Positions 1 through 8,755 of a stretch of DNA of 64,000 nt are shown here, one piece after another. Within the stretch, counting starts at the first letter, position 1. The number at the start of each line of letters is the position of its first letter. Source of the DNA: Betaproteobacteria bacterium (GTDB lineage: Bacteria > Pseudomonadota > Gammaproteobacteria > Burkholderiales > Rhodocyclaceae). Below the pieces are notes generated by a model. It was not told the DNA's origin. It worked only from the letters and a program-made list of their open reading frames with translations, and did no database searches. The stretch is taken from NCBI GenBank assembly GCA_009777245.1, contig WRMF01000002.1, positions 104,314 to 168,313 on the forward strand. The letters are read 5' to 3'. Made by a program: the position numbers and the translations under genes.

Positions 1-683
1 TACAGGCCAACCTGGCTGATAACCATTTCTTTCAAATTGTCGGAAACAGTGAAAGCAGCTTCGGTCTCGGCGCGGATTTCATCCACGCTGACGCCGGGCG
101 CATACTCTTCCAGCACCATATTGCCGTCGTAGAAGCGGAACAACGCCTTTTCCGTCACCAGAACGGCCACTTTTCCCTTCGCTGTGAGCGGCAAGGTGCA
201 CTTTTTGAGAATTTTCTTCTCGCCGTTGTTGGTGTGCTCCATCGCTACGATTACTTTCTTCGCGCCTACCGCGAGATCCATCGCGCCGCCCATACCGGGC
301 ACGTTCTTGCCGGGAACCATCCAGTTGGCAAGGTCTCCGTTTTCGGCTACCTGCAAACCGCCCAACACGCAGGCGTCAAGATGACCGCCGCGCATCAGCG
401 CGAAAGATGTCGAAACGTCGAATGTTGACCCGCCTGGCAGAATCGTGCAGGGATTGCCGCCCGCATTTACCATGCGCGGCTGGCCGACAGGGATGATTTC
501 AGCCGGAACCGGCCCGATGCCCAGGAAGCCATTTTCCGATTGCAGCAGCAGGTTTACGCCTAGCGGCAGGTAATTGGCGACCAATGTCGGCAAACCGATG
601 CCGAGGTTTACGGCATCGCCATCCTGTAGCTCCAACGCAATGCGGCGGGCAATCAATTCTTTTGCGCTCATTTCTTGCGTCAT
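1..683 (-). CDS. atoA: CoA-transferase subunit B (acetoacetate/butyrate-acetate type), C-terminus off the window
   Basis: Beta subunit of a class I CoA-transferase, which moves CoA between acyl-CoA and a short-chain acid such as acetate, butyrate or acetoacetate. The ATG at 681-683 follows GGAG at a good distance and gives MTQEMSAKELIARRIALEL. The SENGFLGIGP motif carries the glutamate that forms the glutamyl-CoA intermediate in this family, and GGAMDLAVGARKVIVAM and the later TEKALFRF stretch are also typical. The reading frame is open to base 1, so the last residues are missing. It lies 11 bases behind the subunit A gene, so the two form one transcription unit. The exact substrate cannot be read from sequence; short-chain fatty acid degradation or fermentation are both possible. 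Confidence 0.9.
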   Translation of the reverse strand, partial: MTQEMSAKELIARRIALELQDGDAVNLGIGLPTLVANYLPLGVNLLLQSENGFLGIGPVPAEIIPVGQPRMVNAGGNPCTILPGGSTFDVSTSFALMRGGHLDACVLGGLQVAENGDLANWMVPGKNVPGMGGAMDLAVGAKKVIVAMEHTNNGEKKILKKCTLPLTAKGKVAVLVTEKALFRFYDGNMVLEEYAPGVSVDEIRAETEAAFTVSDNLKEMVISQVGL

Positions 684-694
684 GTTTTTCTCCT

Positions 695-1408
695 TTAGAT
701 GGGGTAAATGATGTGGTCGACCAGGATGCTCGGGGTCATGACATGATCAGGGTTGATGTAACCAACCTCGAAAATCTGGTGCGCCTCAACGATAACCGTG
801 TCTGCGGCAAGCGCCATGAGCGGGTTATGGTTACGCATCGAACCGTAGTAGACTAGATTGCCTGACTTGTCGGCAACGACGGCTTCCAGCACGGCCAGAT
901 CGGCTCTCAACGGCAATTCCAGCAGATAATCCCTGCCGTTGATGTTGATCGTCTGCTTCTGATCGAATTTCTGACCGTTGATGGTGACATCCATCTTGAC
1001 ATCGGCTACCGAGGTTCCTACGCCGGTCGGAGTAAGCACCCCGCCAAGGCCGGAACCGCCGGCGCGGATGCGCTCGGCTAGTGTGCCGATTGGCGACAAC
1101 TCGATTTCCATCTCGCCTGCGAGCATTTGGCGTTGGGCTTCCTTGTTCAGGCCGATGTGGCCGGTAACCAGCTTCTTGACTCGCTTGTTGCGGATCAAGA
1201 GGCCAACGCCTTCCGGGCCTCTTGCTGCCAAGTCTTCTCCGAAAGCCGTGTCGTCACCGATCATGGTCAAATCCTTGACGCCTGAATCGAGAATGGCCTT
1301 TATCAATCGGGGCGGGGTGCCGTTGCCCATGAAGCCGCCGTACATGATGGTCATGCCATCACGCAGAAACGACGCAACTTGTTCGATTTCAAGTTTTTTT
1401 GATTTCAT
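695..1408 (-). CDS. atoD: CoA-transferase subunit A (acetoacetate/butyrate-acetate type)
   Basis: Alpha subunit, 237 residues, the normal family length. The CoA-binding signature near the N-terminus reads GGFMGNGTPPRLI, followed by LTMIGDDTAFGEDLAARG, the GTLAERIRAGGSGLGGVLTPTGVGT stretch and PLMALAADTVIVEA near the end. The ATG at 1406-1408 has GGAG nine bases upstream. It is the first gene of a two-gene minus-strand unit with subunit B. The upstream gap to 1742 separates it from a divergently transcribed signalling operon. AtoD-type and clostridial CtfA-type enzymes look alike, so the name is for the family rather than the substrate. Confidence 0.9.
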   Translation of the reverse strand: MKSKKLEIEQVASFLRDGMTIMYGGFMGNGTPPRLIKAILDSGVKDLTMIGDDTAFGEDLAARGPEGVGLLIRNKRVKKLVTGHIGLNKEAQRQMLAGEMEIELSPIGTLAERIRAGGSGLGGVLTPTGVGTSVADVKMDVTINGQKFDQKQTININGRDYLLELPLRADLAVLEAVVADKSGNLVYYGSMRNHNPLMALAADTVIVEAHQIFEVGYINPDHVMTPSILVDHIIYPI

Positions 1409-1664
1409 TTAACGTTTCTCCTTGAGTGAATGAACTTGCGCGAGTGCCTTCCTGGGCGCTTGCGCTCGTAAGACAAAAGCTGGCGGATGTTGCGGTATTT
1501 TTTTCCGCCAGACCGCGCATTCTATAACAATTATTTGGCGGAGAGCAAAGCGGATGTGCAATTAATAATGGTTCCTACAAATAAAGCGACTGTCAGTGAG
1601 AACATGCTTTACCCCCCCCTCTCCCGCTTGCACAATCCCGATAACTACAGTAGAATATGAAAAA

Positions 1665-1695
1665 CCTCCCCTCCCCTCCCCTCCCCTCCCCTCCC
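1665..1695. repeat. CTCCC pentanucleotide tandem repeat, six units
   Basis: An uninterrupted run of CTCCC units with one extra leading C, ending 46 bases before the ATG of the PhnD-like gene. The minus strand reads GGGAG repeated, enough G-runs to form a G-quadruplex; a second C-rich tract lies at 1611-1627. The rest of the 1409-1741 gap holds no gene that I can see. Since the unit is 5 bp and the tract lies before the start codon, copy-number change would alter promoter or leader spacing rather than the reading frame. Confidence 0.85.
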
Positions 1696-1741
1696 GTTAT
1701 AGGTGAAATTGGGGTTTGTGATTAACTGTCGTAAGCAGCAC

Positions 1742-2611
1742 ATGAGTAACAGAATTTTTTATTTCGCAAGGACGCTGTTCTTTCTCATGATCCTTTGTGC
1801 GTTCATGACGGCGGAAGCCGCGCCGCAAAAGGATGTATTGCGAATAGGCATTGTACCCTTCAACTCTCCGGCGGGCTTATTCAGGACGCACAAGCCGTTG
1901 CGCGACCATATGGAAGCGAAACTCAAGCGTCCGGTTGCGCTGTTTTCTTCCAACAGCCATGCCGAATTTCTGCGCGATGCTCTCGCCGGTCAGTTTGATA
2001 TAGTTATTGTCCCGCCGCACTTTGGCGGGCTTTGCCTGCAACATGGCTTTGCGCCGCTTGTACGTTACCAAGGGGAGCTAGATTTAATCTTCGCGGTACG
2101 CTCTGATCGGGACTACCAAACCGCTTCCGCTCTGCGTGGGAAAAAAATAGCCTTTCCCGACAGGATGGCAATTTTTCACATTGCGGGCGTCAAATTTCTG
2201 GAAGACGTAGGGATGCGTCGGGATAAGGACTACATTCACATGGAATTTCCTAACCATTTGGCAGCTATAATGGCGGTTGCGCTGGGTATGGCGGATGCGG
2301 CTGTGACAGGCTATCCGGCGCTAAGGCAGATGCCGCCGGATATCCGTGGAAAACTGAAAGCTGTGTCCTGGAACAAAAACCTGCCGCAACTGATGACTCT
2401 GGCGAGGAAAGAGTTGGGCAAAGACGAAATTCTGCGAATCAAGAAAGCTCTTGAGCTTTTCCCGGATACGCCGGGTGGGCGGCGATTCTTCCAGGAGACT
2501 CAATATGTAGGGTACACCCGGATTACCGAAGAAGACCTAAGAGCCATACAGCCTTTCGTTATTTTGACTCTGAACGAGATCAAAAAAGAAGAGGACGCAA
2601 AAACACCATGA
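1742..2611 (+). CDS. PhnD-like periplasmic phosphate/phosphonate-type substrate-binding protein
   Basis: A 289-residue exported binding protein of the PhnD/TauA-like fold. Residues 1-27 are a signal peptide (MSNRIFYFARTLFFLMILCAFMTAEA). The mature part begins with LRIGIVPFNSPAGLFRTHKPLRDHME, the usual opening of this family, followed by ALAGQFDIVIVPPHFG and LRGKKIAFPDRMAIF. I chose the ATG at 1742 because it begins the signal peptide; a GTG at 1703 in frame would add 13 residues. No permease or ATPase lies nearby; instead the stop codon overlaps the start of a membrane c-di-GMP protein, so it probably acts as a ligand sensor for that protein rather than in transport. The ligand is unknown. 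Confidence 0.8.
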   Translation: MSNRIFYFARTLFFLMILCAFMTAEAAPQKDVLRIGIVPFNSPAGLFRTHKPLRDHMEAKLKRPVALFSSNSHAEFLRDALAGQFDIVIVPPHFGGLCLQHGFAPLVRYQGELDLIFAVRSDRDYQTASALRGKKIAFPDRMAIFHIAGVKFLEDVGMRRDKDYIHMEFPNHLAAIMAVALGMADAAVTGYPALRQMPPDIRGKLKAVSWNKNLPQLMTLARKELGKDEILRIKKALELFPDTPGGRRFFQETQYVGYTRITEEDLRAIQPFVILTLNEIKKEEDAKTP

Positions 2612-4980
2612 TCCGTGTGTTTTTTCGCTCGTTGCGCGCTCGTCTCCTGTTTGCCAACTTTCTGGTCAGCTTTCTGATTTTGTGCGCACTGATCGGCAAC
2701 AGTATTTACCTAGCTGGGACTTATCTTGGGATTCAGGATCGGCAGTCCCTCACGAAAATAGGCAATAGTTATGTTACTGCCATTGCGCCTTATCTGTTGT
2801 CTAAAGATTACTCAGCCTTGCATGACGTGCTGAAAGAATGGGCAATTTCAGAAGATGTCGCCTATATGATTGTGCGCGACGGAGAAGCACAAGTGATTTC
2901 GCTTGACTGGCCGGAAGGCCGCCCCATGCCGCAACCAGGGTTTTACGATGGAGTCTCCCACGAAATCATACCGATCAGGATAGGCGAACAACTGTACGGG
3001 CATCTCTACCTTGGCAAAAGGGCTGAGTTCATTGATGAATTGCGAAAAAGACTCCTTTTTCAAGGCGGCCTGGTCGCTGCTGTCGGCCTGCTCTTCCTGA
3101 TCCTGATCCAGTCATTCATCGTCTATTACCTTATGCGAGGGTTGACCGCGCTTTCAGAAGCCAGCTCCAGGATAGCGCGCGGCGATTTTAGGCAGCGGAT
3201 CAATGTGGAAGGGCAGGACGAAATTTCGGTGTTGGCAAACAGCTGCAACACCATGATGGATACATTACGGACTCGAATGAGCGAGCTGGAAGAAAGCGAA
3301 TGGCGTTTCCGTACCATTGCGGACTACACCCATTCCTGGGAAAGCTGGTTCGGCTCGAAAGGCGAACTGAAATGGGTCAATCCTGCCGTGCGGCGGCTTA
3401 CCGGATATACGCCGGAAGAATGTATGCTGATGCAGGATTACCCGATAACAATGGTGCATGAAGGCGACCGGGATCTGGTTCGACACATGATGCAGCAAGC
3501 CAAGGACGGGCATAGCGGGCAGGAACTAGAGTTTCGTGTGCAGCGTCGGAACAACCGCATCATCTGGGTAGCGGCATCCTGGCAGCCGGTTTATGACGAC
3601 AGCGGGCGCTCGCTTGGCTTTCGTTCCAGCATCCGCGACATCACCCTGCAGCACTACGCGAATGAGGAACTGGCCTATCAGGCAGTGCATGACCCCTTGA
3701 CCGGGCTTAGCAATCGTCGCGCCTTTGAGCGCAAGTTGCAGCAGGATCTGGAAGCCTTCAGGAAGGATAACAAATCAGTAGTGGTACTGTATCTTGACCT
3801 TGACCAATTCAAGATCGTAAACGACACCTGCGGACACATCGCAGGCGATCAGTTACTGGTAAATTTGGCAAAAATCTTGCAGGCTAAACACAGCGACTGT
3901 TTCCTGGCGCGCTTGGGCGGCGACGAGTTTGGTATTCTTCTGCACGATAACGATGTAGAGGAAGCCGCACAGCGGGCAAATATGCTGATAGAGGATGTGC
4001 GCGCCTATACTTTCATCTATGGCGGACAGGCCTTCCAGTTAGGCGCTTCAGTAGGCGTAGTCCGCGCCACGCATGGACTGGATAATCTCACTTCCCTGCT
4101 GATGGCGGCCGATACTGCCTGTTACGCCGCCAAAGAGCGCGGACGCAATCGGGTCGAGGTGTATACAGAAGATGACGAGTATTTCCGAATGAGGAACGAA
4201 GAATTCAGGTCAGTCGGTCACATCACTAACGCGCTTGCCGAAGGTCGCTTCAAACTTTATTTCCAGCACGTAGAGCCTTTACAGCCGGATTTGCGCCGCC
4301 ACGTCGAAATTTTGCTCCGACTTAGGGATTCGTTCGGCAACATCCAGTCACCTGGACGTTTCATCGCGGCTGCCGAGCGTTACGGCATGATGCCCCACAT
4401 TGACCGTTGGGTGGTGGAAAACGTGTGTCGTCAGATCTCGGAATGGGACGAGGCGGGAATCAAGCCAGAAGTTCCATGGTATGCAATCAATGTTTCCGGT
4501 GCCAGTCTCTCCGACCGCGAATTTCCTGAATTCGTGCAGCAACAGATCAAAAAATACAACATTGACCCCAAACGTCTAGGCTTTGAAATTACGGAAAGTT
4601 GCGCCGTCGGTCAATTGAATCAAGCGCTGGAATTCATTGATCGAATGCGTGGCCTACGATCACCCCTGCTTCTGGACGACTTCGGCGCCGGAATGTCATC
4701 TTTTGCCTACTTGAAACGCTTCAAGGTTGATTTTCTGAAGATTGACGGCATGTTCGTCAAGAATCTGCATGTGGATGCCGATGATCACGCCGTGGTGCAA
4801 TCCATGGTGCAGCTTGCCAAAACCTATAACCTGAAAGTCGTGGCCGAATTTGTATGCAACGAGATGGTTTATGACATCGTTAAGGAATTGGGCGTAGACT
4901 ACGCGCAGGGTTATGCCTGCCATATTCCAGAGCCGCTCGCCAATCTTGGCAAGATTGGCGAGACAGAAAAGGTGTCTTAG
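2608..4980 (+). CDS. Membrane HAMP-PAS-GGDEF-EAL cyclic-di-GMP signalling protein
   Basis: A 790-residue protein with a transmembrane helix at about 12-34, a periplasmic sensor region of about 115 residues, a second helix at about 150-170, HAMP (about 172-225), PAS with C-terminal PAC (about 230-350), GGDEF and EAL. The diguanylate cyclase signature RLGGDEF is intact at about 437-441; the inhibitory site upstream reads KHSD instead of RxxD. In the EAL domain the leading motif is EIL (residue 567), while ITE, DDFGAG, KIDG and QGY are intact; the usual AEGVE motif reads AEFVC. So cyclase activity looks likely and phosphodiesterase activity uncertain. It overlaps the PhnD-like gene by four bases (ATGA), suggesting that the binding protein is its periplasmic sensor partner. 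Confidence 0.88.
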   Translation: MIRVFFRSLRARLLFANFLVSFLILCALIGNSIYLAGTYLGIQDRQSLTKIGNSYVTAIAPYLLSKDYSALHDVLKEWAISEDVAYMIVRDGEAQVISLDWPEGRPMPQPGFYDGVSHEIIPIRIGEQLYGHLYLGKRAEFIDELRKRLLFQGGLVAAVGLLFLILIQSFIVYYLMRGLTALSEASSRIARGDFRQRINVEGQDEISVLANSCNTMMDTLRTRMSELEESEWRFRTIADYTHSWESWFGSKGELKWVNPAVRRLTGYTPEECMLMQDYPITMVHEGDRDLVRHMMQQAKDGHSGQELEFRVQRRNNRIIWVAASWQPVYDDSGRSLGFRSSIRDITLQHYANEELAYQAVHDPLTGLSNRRAFERKLQQDLEAFRKDNKSVVVLYLDLDQFKIVNDTCGHIAGDQLLVNLAKILQAKHSDCFLARLGGDEFGILLHDNDVEEAAQRANMLIEDVRAYTFIYGGQAFQLGASVGVVRATHGLDNLTSLLMAADTACYAAKERGRNRVEVYTEDDEYFRMRNEEFRSVGHITNALAEGRFKLYFQHVEPLQPDLRRHVEILLRLRDSFGNIQSPGRFIAAAERYGMMPHIDRWVVENVCRQISEWDEAGIKPEVPWYAINVSGASLSDREFPEFVQQQIKKYNIDPKRLGFEITESCAVGQLNQALEFIDRMRGLRSPLLLDDFGAGMSSFAYLKRFKVDFLKIDGMFVKNLHVDADDHAVVQSMVQLAKTYNLKVVAEFVCNEMVYDIVKELGVDYAQGYACHIPEPLANLGKIGETEKVS

Positions 4981-5087
4981 GGCGTATCGTCAATAGATTT
5001 TTGCCCAAATTGCGATACACCTTGATATAGCGCTTACCGCAACGGCTATCAGGCATAGTCATTCTTTCGCACATAATTTAGTGCATT

Positions 5088-5115
5088 CGTCATTCCCGCG
5101 AAGGCGGGAATCCAG
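5088..5115. repeat. dRS3-like inverted repeat (ATTCCC-N8-GGGAAT)
   Basis: A 20-bp inverted repeat at 5092-5111 with conserved flanks TCGTC and CCAGTACGGC. The following 70 bases resemble the interior of the element at 18721-18892 (shared TTTCCAGAACAGGA). It matches the neisserial dRS3 consensus and occurs at least five times in this window. It lies between the convergent ends of the GGDEF-EAL gene and purA. Confidence 0.85.
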
Positions 5116-5179
5116 TACGGCACTGGAAAGTCACGACAAATTTCCAGAACAGGACAAGAGCGATATTCCCATGCGGAAT

Positions 5180-5197
5180 GCCCGCCTTTTGGCGGGC
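5180..5197. repeat. GCCCGCC-TTTT-GGCGGGC hairpin in convergent gap
   Basis: Perfect 7-bp stem with a TTTT loop between the ends of two converging genes. It might end transcription from either side, but neither flank has a proper T-run. It is followed at 5194-5212 by a 19-base string (GGGCGGGGGTTTGAGCAGC) that recurs exactly at 27739-27757. Confidence 0.6.
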
Positions 5198-5222
5198 GGG
5201 GGTTTGAGCAGCTTGGGAATCA

Positions 5223-6533
5223 CTATATGCACTGGAAGGGATGGCGGCGCAGGATGGTCTCATCCCGTTCGGGGCCGGTCGAGATAATATCAATCGGGGT
5301 CTGGCAAAGCTCCTCCAGACGATTGAGATACGTACGCGCATTGATCGGCAGGTCTTCCCAACGCTGCGCGCCGTGGGTGCTCTCCGCCCATCCGGGAAGA
5401 GTCTCGAAAACCGGCTGGCAGCGGGCGGCTTCGTCCGCGCCCAAGGGAAAGATGTCAATGGTTTTGCCATCCAGTTGGTAGTGGGTACAAATCTTGATTT
5501 CCGAAAGACCGTCAAGCACATCCAGTTTGGTGATACACAGTCCGGTAAGTCCGTTGATGATAAGAGAGCGGCGAAGAAGCGCGGCGTCAAACCAGCCGCA
5601 GCGGCGAATACGTCCGGTCACAGTACCGAATTCATACCCCTTGTGCGACATTTGCCAGCCCGGAGTTTCCTCTGTGCCTATATCAAGCTCGGAAGGGAAA
5701 GGGCCGCCGCCAACGCGGGTGCAGTAGGCTTTGGCAATGCCGAGGATGTGATGCAACATGCCGGGGCCGACGCCGGAACCGGCGGCTGCCTGACCGGCCA
5801 CGCAGTTGCTGGATGTGACGAAAGGATAAGTGCCGTGGTCAATGTCCAGCAATGAGCCTTGCGCCCCCTCGAACAACAGGCTCTCCCCCTTTTGTCCGGC
5901 GGCGTGAAGTTCTGCGGAAACGTCAGCGACCATCGGCAGAACGCTCTCGCCGTGCAGAAGGGCTTGTTCCAGAACCTCTGCGGGATCAAGCGGCTTTGCG
6001 CCGAGAAAATGAGTGAGGACGAAATTGTGATATTCCATAACCTCGGTGAGCTTTTCGGCAAAACACACGGAATCGAAAAGGTCATAGACACGCAATGCGC
6101 GTCGCGCAACCTTGTCTTCGTAAACTGGGCCGATACCCCTGCCGGTTGTGCCAATCTTTGCGTCTTGTCTCTTTGCTTCCCGCGCCTGATCAAGCGCCGC
6201 GTGATAAGGCAGGATTAACGGACAGCCCTGGCTTATGAACAGGCGTTGCCGCACTTCGATACCGCCTGCTTCGAGCTTTTCGATTTCTTCCAGCAAATGC
6301 TTGATGTCCAATACCACGCCGTTGCCGATATAGCAGCGAGCGCCGGGATGAACGATGCCGGAGGGAACGAGGCTCAACTTGTAGGTAGTATCCCCCACAA
6401 CCAAGGTATGTCCGGCGTTATGCCCGCCCTGAAAACGAACGACGCCCTGGGCGTGATTGGCCAGCCAATCCACGATCTTGCCCTTGCCTTCGTCGCCCCA
6501 TTGTGTGCCGACGACCACTACGTTCTTGGTCAT
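5223..6533 (-). CDS. purA: Adenylosuccinate synthetase
   Basis: Joins IMP and aspartate with GTP to make adenylosuccinate, the first committed step to AMP. The 436 residues match the normal length. Visible motifs are [16 protein letters not shown] with the catalytic aspartate, the GGHNAGHT loop, GTTGRGIGP, and [13 protein letters not shown] near the C-terminus. The start at 6533 follows AAGGAAAG. It is the last gene of a long minus-strand run, directly behind hisZ, the usual betaproteobacterial arrangement. Confidence 0.97.
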   Translation of the reverse strand: MTKNVVVVGTQWGDEGKGKIVDWLANHAQGVVRFQGGHNAGHTLVVGDTTYKLSLVPSGIVHPGARCYIGNGVVLDIKHLLEEIEKLEAGGIEVRQRLFISQGCPLILPYHAALDQAREAKRQDAKIGTTGRGIGPVYEDKVARRALRVYDLFDSVCFAEKLTEVMEYHNFVLTHFLGAKPLDPAEVLEQALLHGESVLPMVADVSAELHAAGQKGESLLFEGAQGSLLDIDHGTYPFVTSSNCVAGQAAAGSGVGPGMLHHILGIAKAYCTRVGGGPFPSELDIGTEETPGWQMSHKGYEFGTVTGRIRRCGWFDAALLRRSLIINGLTGLCITKLDVLDGLSEIKICTHYQLDGKTIDIFPLGADEAARCQPVFETLPGWAESTHGAQRWEDLPINARTYLNRLEELCQTPIDIISTGPERDETILRRHPFQCI

Positions 6534-6543
6534 TATCTTTCCT

Positions 6544-7701
6544 TTATGAAGTTTTAGTCAGGGTAGCTTCAATGATCCAGTCCCTGCCCCTTTGAACCAG
6601 TCGCTTGTTACAAGGGTCTATCGCACCGGTTTCGTCCGGCAGGCATTCCACCACGATTTCGCCCGCTTTGCGAAGCTCCGCGATTTTTTCCGCCAATTCC
6701 GGGAGATGGAGGCTGGAAGGGGCAAAAATGGCGTCTTGCCTTGATTCCTTGCCTGAGAGCCGGGCTAGTTCGCGTAGATCAAGGGAGAAGCCGGTGGCAG
6801 GCCGCGCCCGCCCAAAGCTCTTGCCTACGCCGTCATAGCGTCCTCCAAGGGCGATGGCGGCAGGATAGCCGGGAACATAGGCGGCAAAAACCGCGCCGCT
6901 GTGATAGTGATAACCGCGCAAATCGGCAAGATCAATCGTGACAGACCATTCCGGCACGCTGTCCGCAAGGCAGGCCAGAGTGTCAAGCGAGGCGGCGATC
7001 GGCGGCAAATCAGGGAGAATCTGCCGCGCCTCTCTTAGCGTCTCGATCCCCCCGTAGAGTCTGGATAGCGCAAGAATCGCCTCGCCAAAAGGCTGGGGCA
7101 ATCCGGCAGTTATGGCGGCAAGTTCCGGTTCGTCCTTGTTTCGCAGGCAGGAAAGAATGGCCTTGCCTGTTTCCGTATCCGCTCTTGCCGCTTCAATCAG
7201 GGCACGGAAAATGCCGACATGCCCCAAATCCAGACGAAAATCCGGCAAATCGGCTGCTGCAAGAACCTCCGCCAGGAGACGGAGAATTTCCCGGTCAGCC
7301 GCCCAACCCGTGTAACCGAAAAGTTCCGCGCCAAGCTGAATCGGCTCGCGGCTGGAGACCAGACTGGCGGGGCGGGCATGGAGAGTGCTGCCGCAATAGC
7401 AAAGACGAGTCACGCCCTCACGGTTCAGAAGGTGAGCGTCAATGCGAGCAACCTGGGGAGTCATGTCGGCTCGCACGCCCAAGGTGCGGCCTGAAAGCTG
7501 ATCGGCCAGTTTACAGGTGCGCAGATCAAGGTCATGCGCCGCGCCGGTCAGGAGAGATTCCAGATATTCCAGCAGCGGCGGCATAACGAGTTCGTAGCCG
7601 CGCGTCTTGAACAAATCGAGCAGACAACGACGCAAAACCTCCATGCGCATGGCTTCTTGCGGCAGTGCGTCAGCGAGGTGTTCAGGCAAAAGCCAGTTCA
7701 T
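6544..7701 (-). CDS. hisZ: ATP phosphoribosyltransferase regulatory subunit
   Basis: A 385-residue histidyl-tRNA-synthetase-like protein without the tRNA-binding part. HisZ binds the short form of HisG and makes it active and histidine-sensitive. The class II core is visible: the N-terminal [50 protein letters not shown] (motif 2 region), and the [24 protein letters not shown] glycine-rich stretch. Its place between hflC/DUF2065 and purA is diagnostic. The ATG at 7701 has GCGGAA upstream. A hisG gene of the short type is expected elsewhere. Confidence 0.93.
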   Translation of the reverse strand: MNWLLPEHLADALPQEAMRMEVLRRCLLDLFKTRGYELVMPPLLEYLESLLTGAAHDLDLRTCKLADQLSGRTLGVRADMTPQVARIDAHLLNREGVTRLCYCGSTLHARPASLVSSREPIQLGAELFGYTGWAADREILRLLAEVLAAADLPDFRLDLGHVGIFRALIEAARADTETGKAILSCLRNKDEPELAAITAGLPQPFGEAILALSRLYGGIETLREARQILPDLPPIAASLDTLACLADSVPEWSVTIDLADLRGYHYHSGAVFAAYVPGYPAAIALGGRYDGVGKSFGRARPATGFSLDLRELARLSGKESRQDAIFAPSSLHLPELAEKIAELRKAGEIVVECLPDETGAIDPCNKRLVQRGRDWIIEATLTKTS

Positions 7702-7727
7702 GCGAATTCCGCAAGATGACGATTCGG

Positions 7728-7919
7728 TCAGGGAAAAAACACCACAAGGAGCGCGATTCCGGCCAGCATTGACAAGAGGCCGATGAAACGAATCTGACCG
7801 TTCGAGAGGGCTAACAGCCGCCGGAACGTTTCTCGCCAGACGGCGGGAGCCAGAAACGGCAGCGCCCCTTCCAGAATGAGCATCAGGGCAAAGGCGAGGA
7901 GGATGGTCGAGACGCTCAT
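7728..7919 (-). CDS. Small DUF2065-family inner-membrane protein
   Basis: A 63-residue protein with two hydrophobic helices (about 3-21 and 40-61) separated by a short basic loop, ending VVFFP. Proteins of this family (YjeT-like) sit next to hflK and hflC in many proteobacteria. The start overlaps the hflC stop by four bases, so translation is probably coupled. Function is not known; association with the HflKC complex is a guess from position. Confidence 0.8.
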   Translation of the reverse strand: MSVSTILLAFALMLILEGALPFLAPAVWRETFRRLLALSNGQIRFIGLLSMLAGIALLVVFFP

Positions 7920-8755
7920 TTCGCGTTTTTCATGTAACGGAAGAAATCGGAATTCGGCTCGATCACAAGCAAGTCCTGCTTGTTGGCGAAGCTGCCGCGA
8001 TATGCCTCAAGACTTCGGTAGAATGCGTAGAACCCGGGATTCTGGCCATATGCCTGGGCATAAATAGCCGCTGCGCGGGCATCGCCATCGCCCCTGATTC
8101 GTTGCGCGTCCCGATTGGCTTCGGCGCGAATTCTTTCCGCCTCCGCCGCGCCTGAGGCGCGGCGTTGATTGGCAACCTGCAAACGTTCAGCGCGCATCCG
8201 GTCATAGACGCTCTCGGTAACGTTTGTCGGCAGTTCCACCCGTTTCAGACGCACGTCAATGACCTCCACCCCGATTTTCTGGGCGTCCAGATTGGCCTTG
8301 CCGCGCATGTCTTCCATGATCGTGTCGCGCGCGCCGGATACCACGTCATGCACGGTGCGCCTGCCGAATTCGGCGCGCAGACCGTCATTGATGGTCTGGG
8401 TCAGCCGGATACGAGCGCGGCCTTCTTCGCCATTGACCGAAACATAGTACAGACTGGGGTCGGTAATACGCCACTTGACGAAGGAATCAACCTGCACATT
8501 TTGCTTTTCCGAAGTGATGAAAAGCTCAGGCTCCTGACTATCAATGGTCAATATCCGGTTGTCGAAAGGAACCACATTCTGAATCATCGGCACCTTAAAA
8601 TGCAGACCCGGCGTCTTGATGACCCTCTTGACCTCGCCTAGTTGCAGCACCAAAACGTATTGGCGCTGATCGACCGTAAACACGGACATGCTGCCGATCA
8701 ACAGAACGATTGCCGCCAGAGCAAGACCTATTTGTATGCGTATGTTGTTCATCAT
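7916..8755 (-). CDS. hflC: HflC, SPFH/prohibitin-family regulator of FtsH
   Basis: A 279-residue protein with one N-terminal membrane anchor (about 7-27) and an SPFH domain. HflC pairs with HflK in large periplasm-facing rings around the FtsH protease and modulates its activity. Motifs include [36 protein letters not shown] at the start of the SPFH domain and the [21 protein letters not shown] coiled-coil region. It overlaps hflK by four bases and the DUF2065 gene by four bases. Confidence 0.95.
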   Translation of the reverse strand: MMNNIRIQIGLALAAIVLLIGSMSVFTVDQRQYVLVLQLGEVKRVIKTPGLHFKVPMIQNVVPFDNRILTIDSQEPELFITSEKQNVQVDSFVKWRITDPSLYYVSVNGEEGRARIRLTQTINDGLRAEFGRRTVHDVVSGARDTIMEDMRGKANLDAQKIGVEVIDVRLKRVELPTNVTESVYDRMRAERLQVANQRRASGAAEAERIRAEANRDAQRIRGDGDARAAAIYAQAYGQNPGFYAFYRSLEAYRGSFANKQDLLVIEPNSDFFRYMKNAK

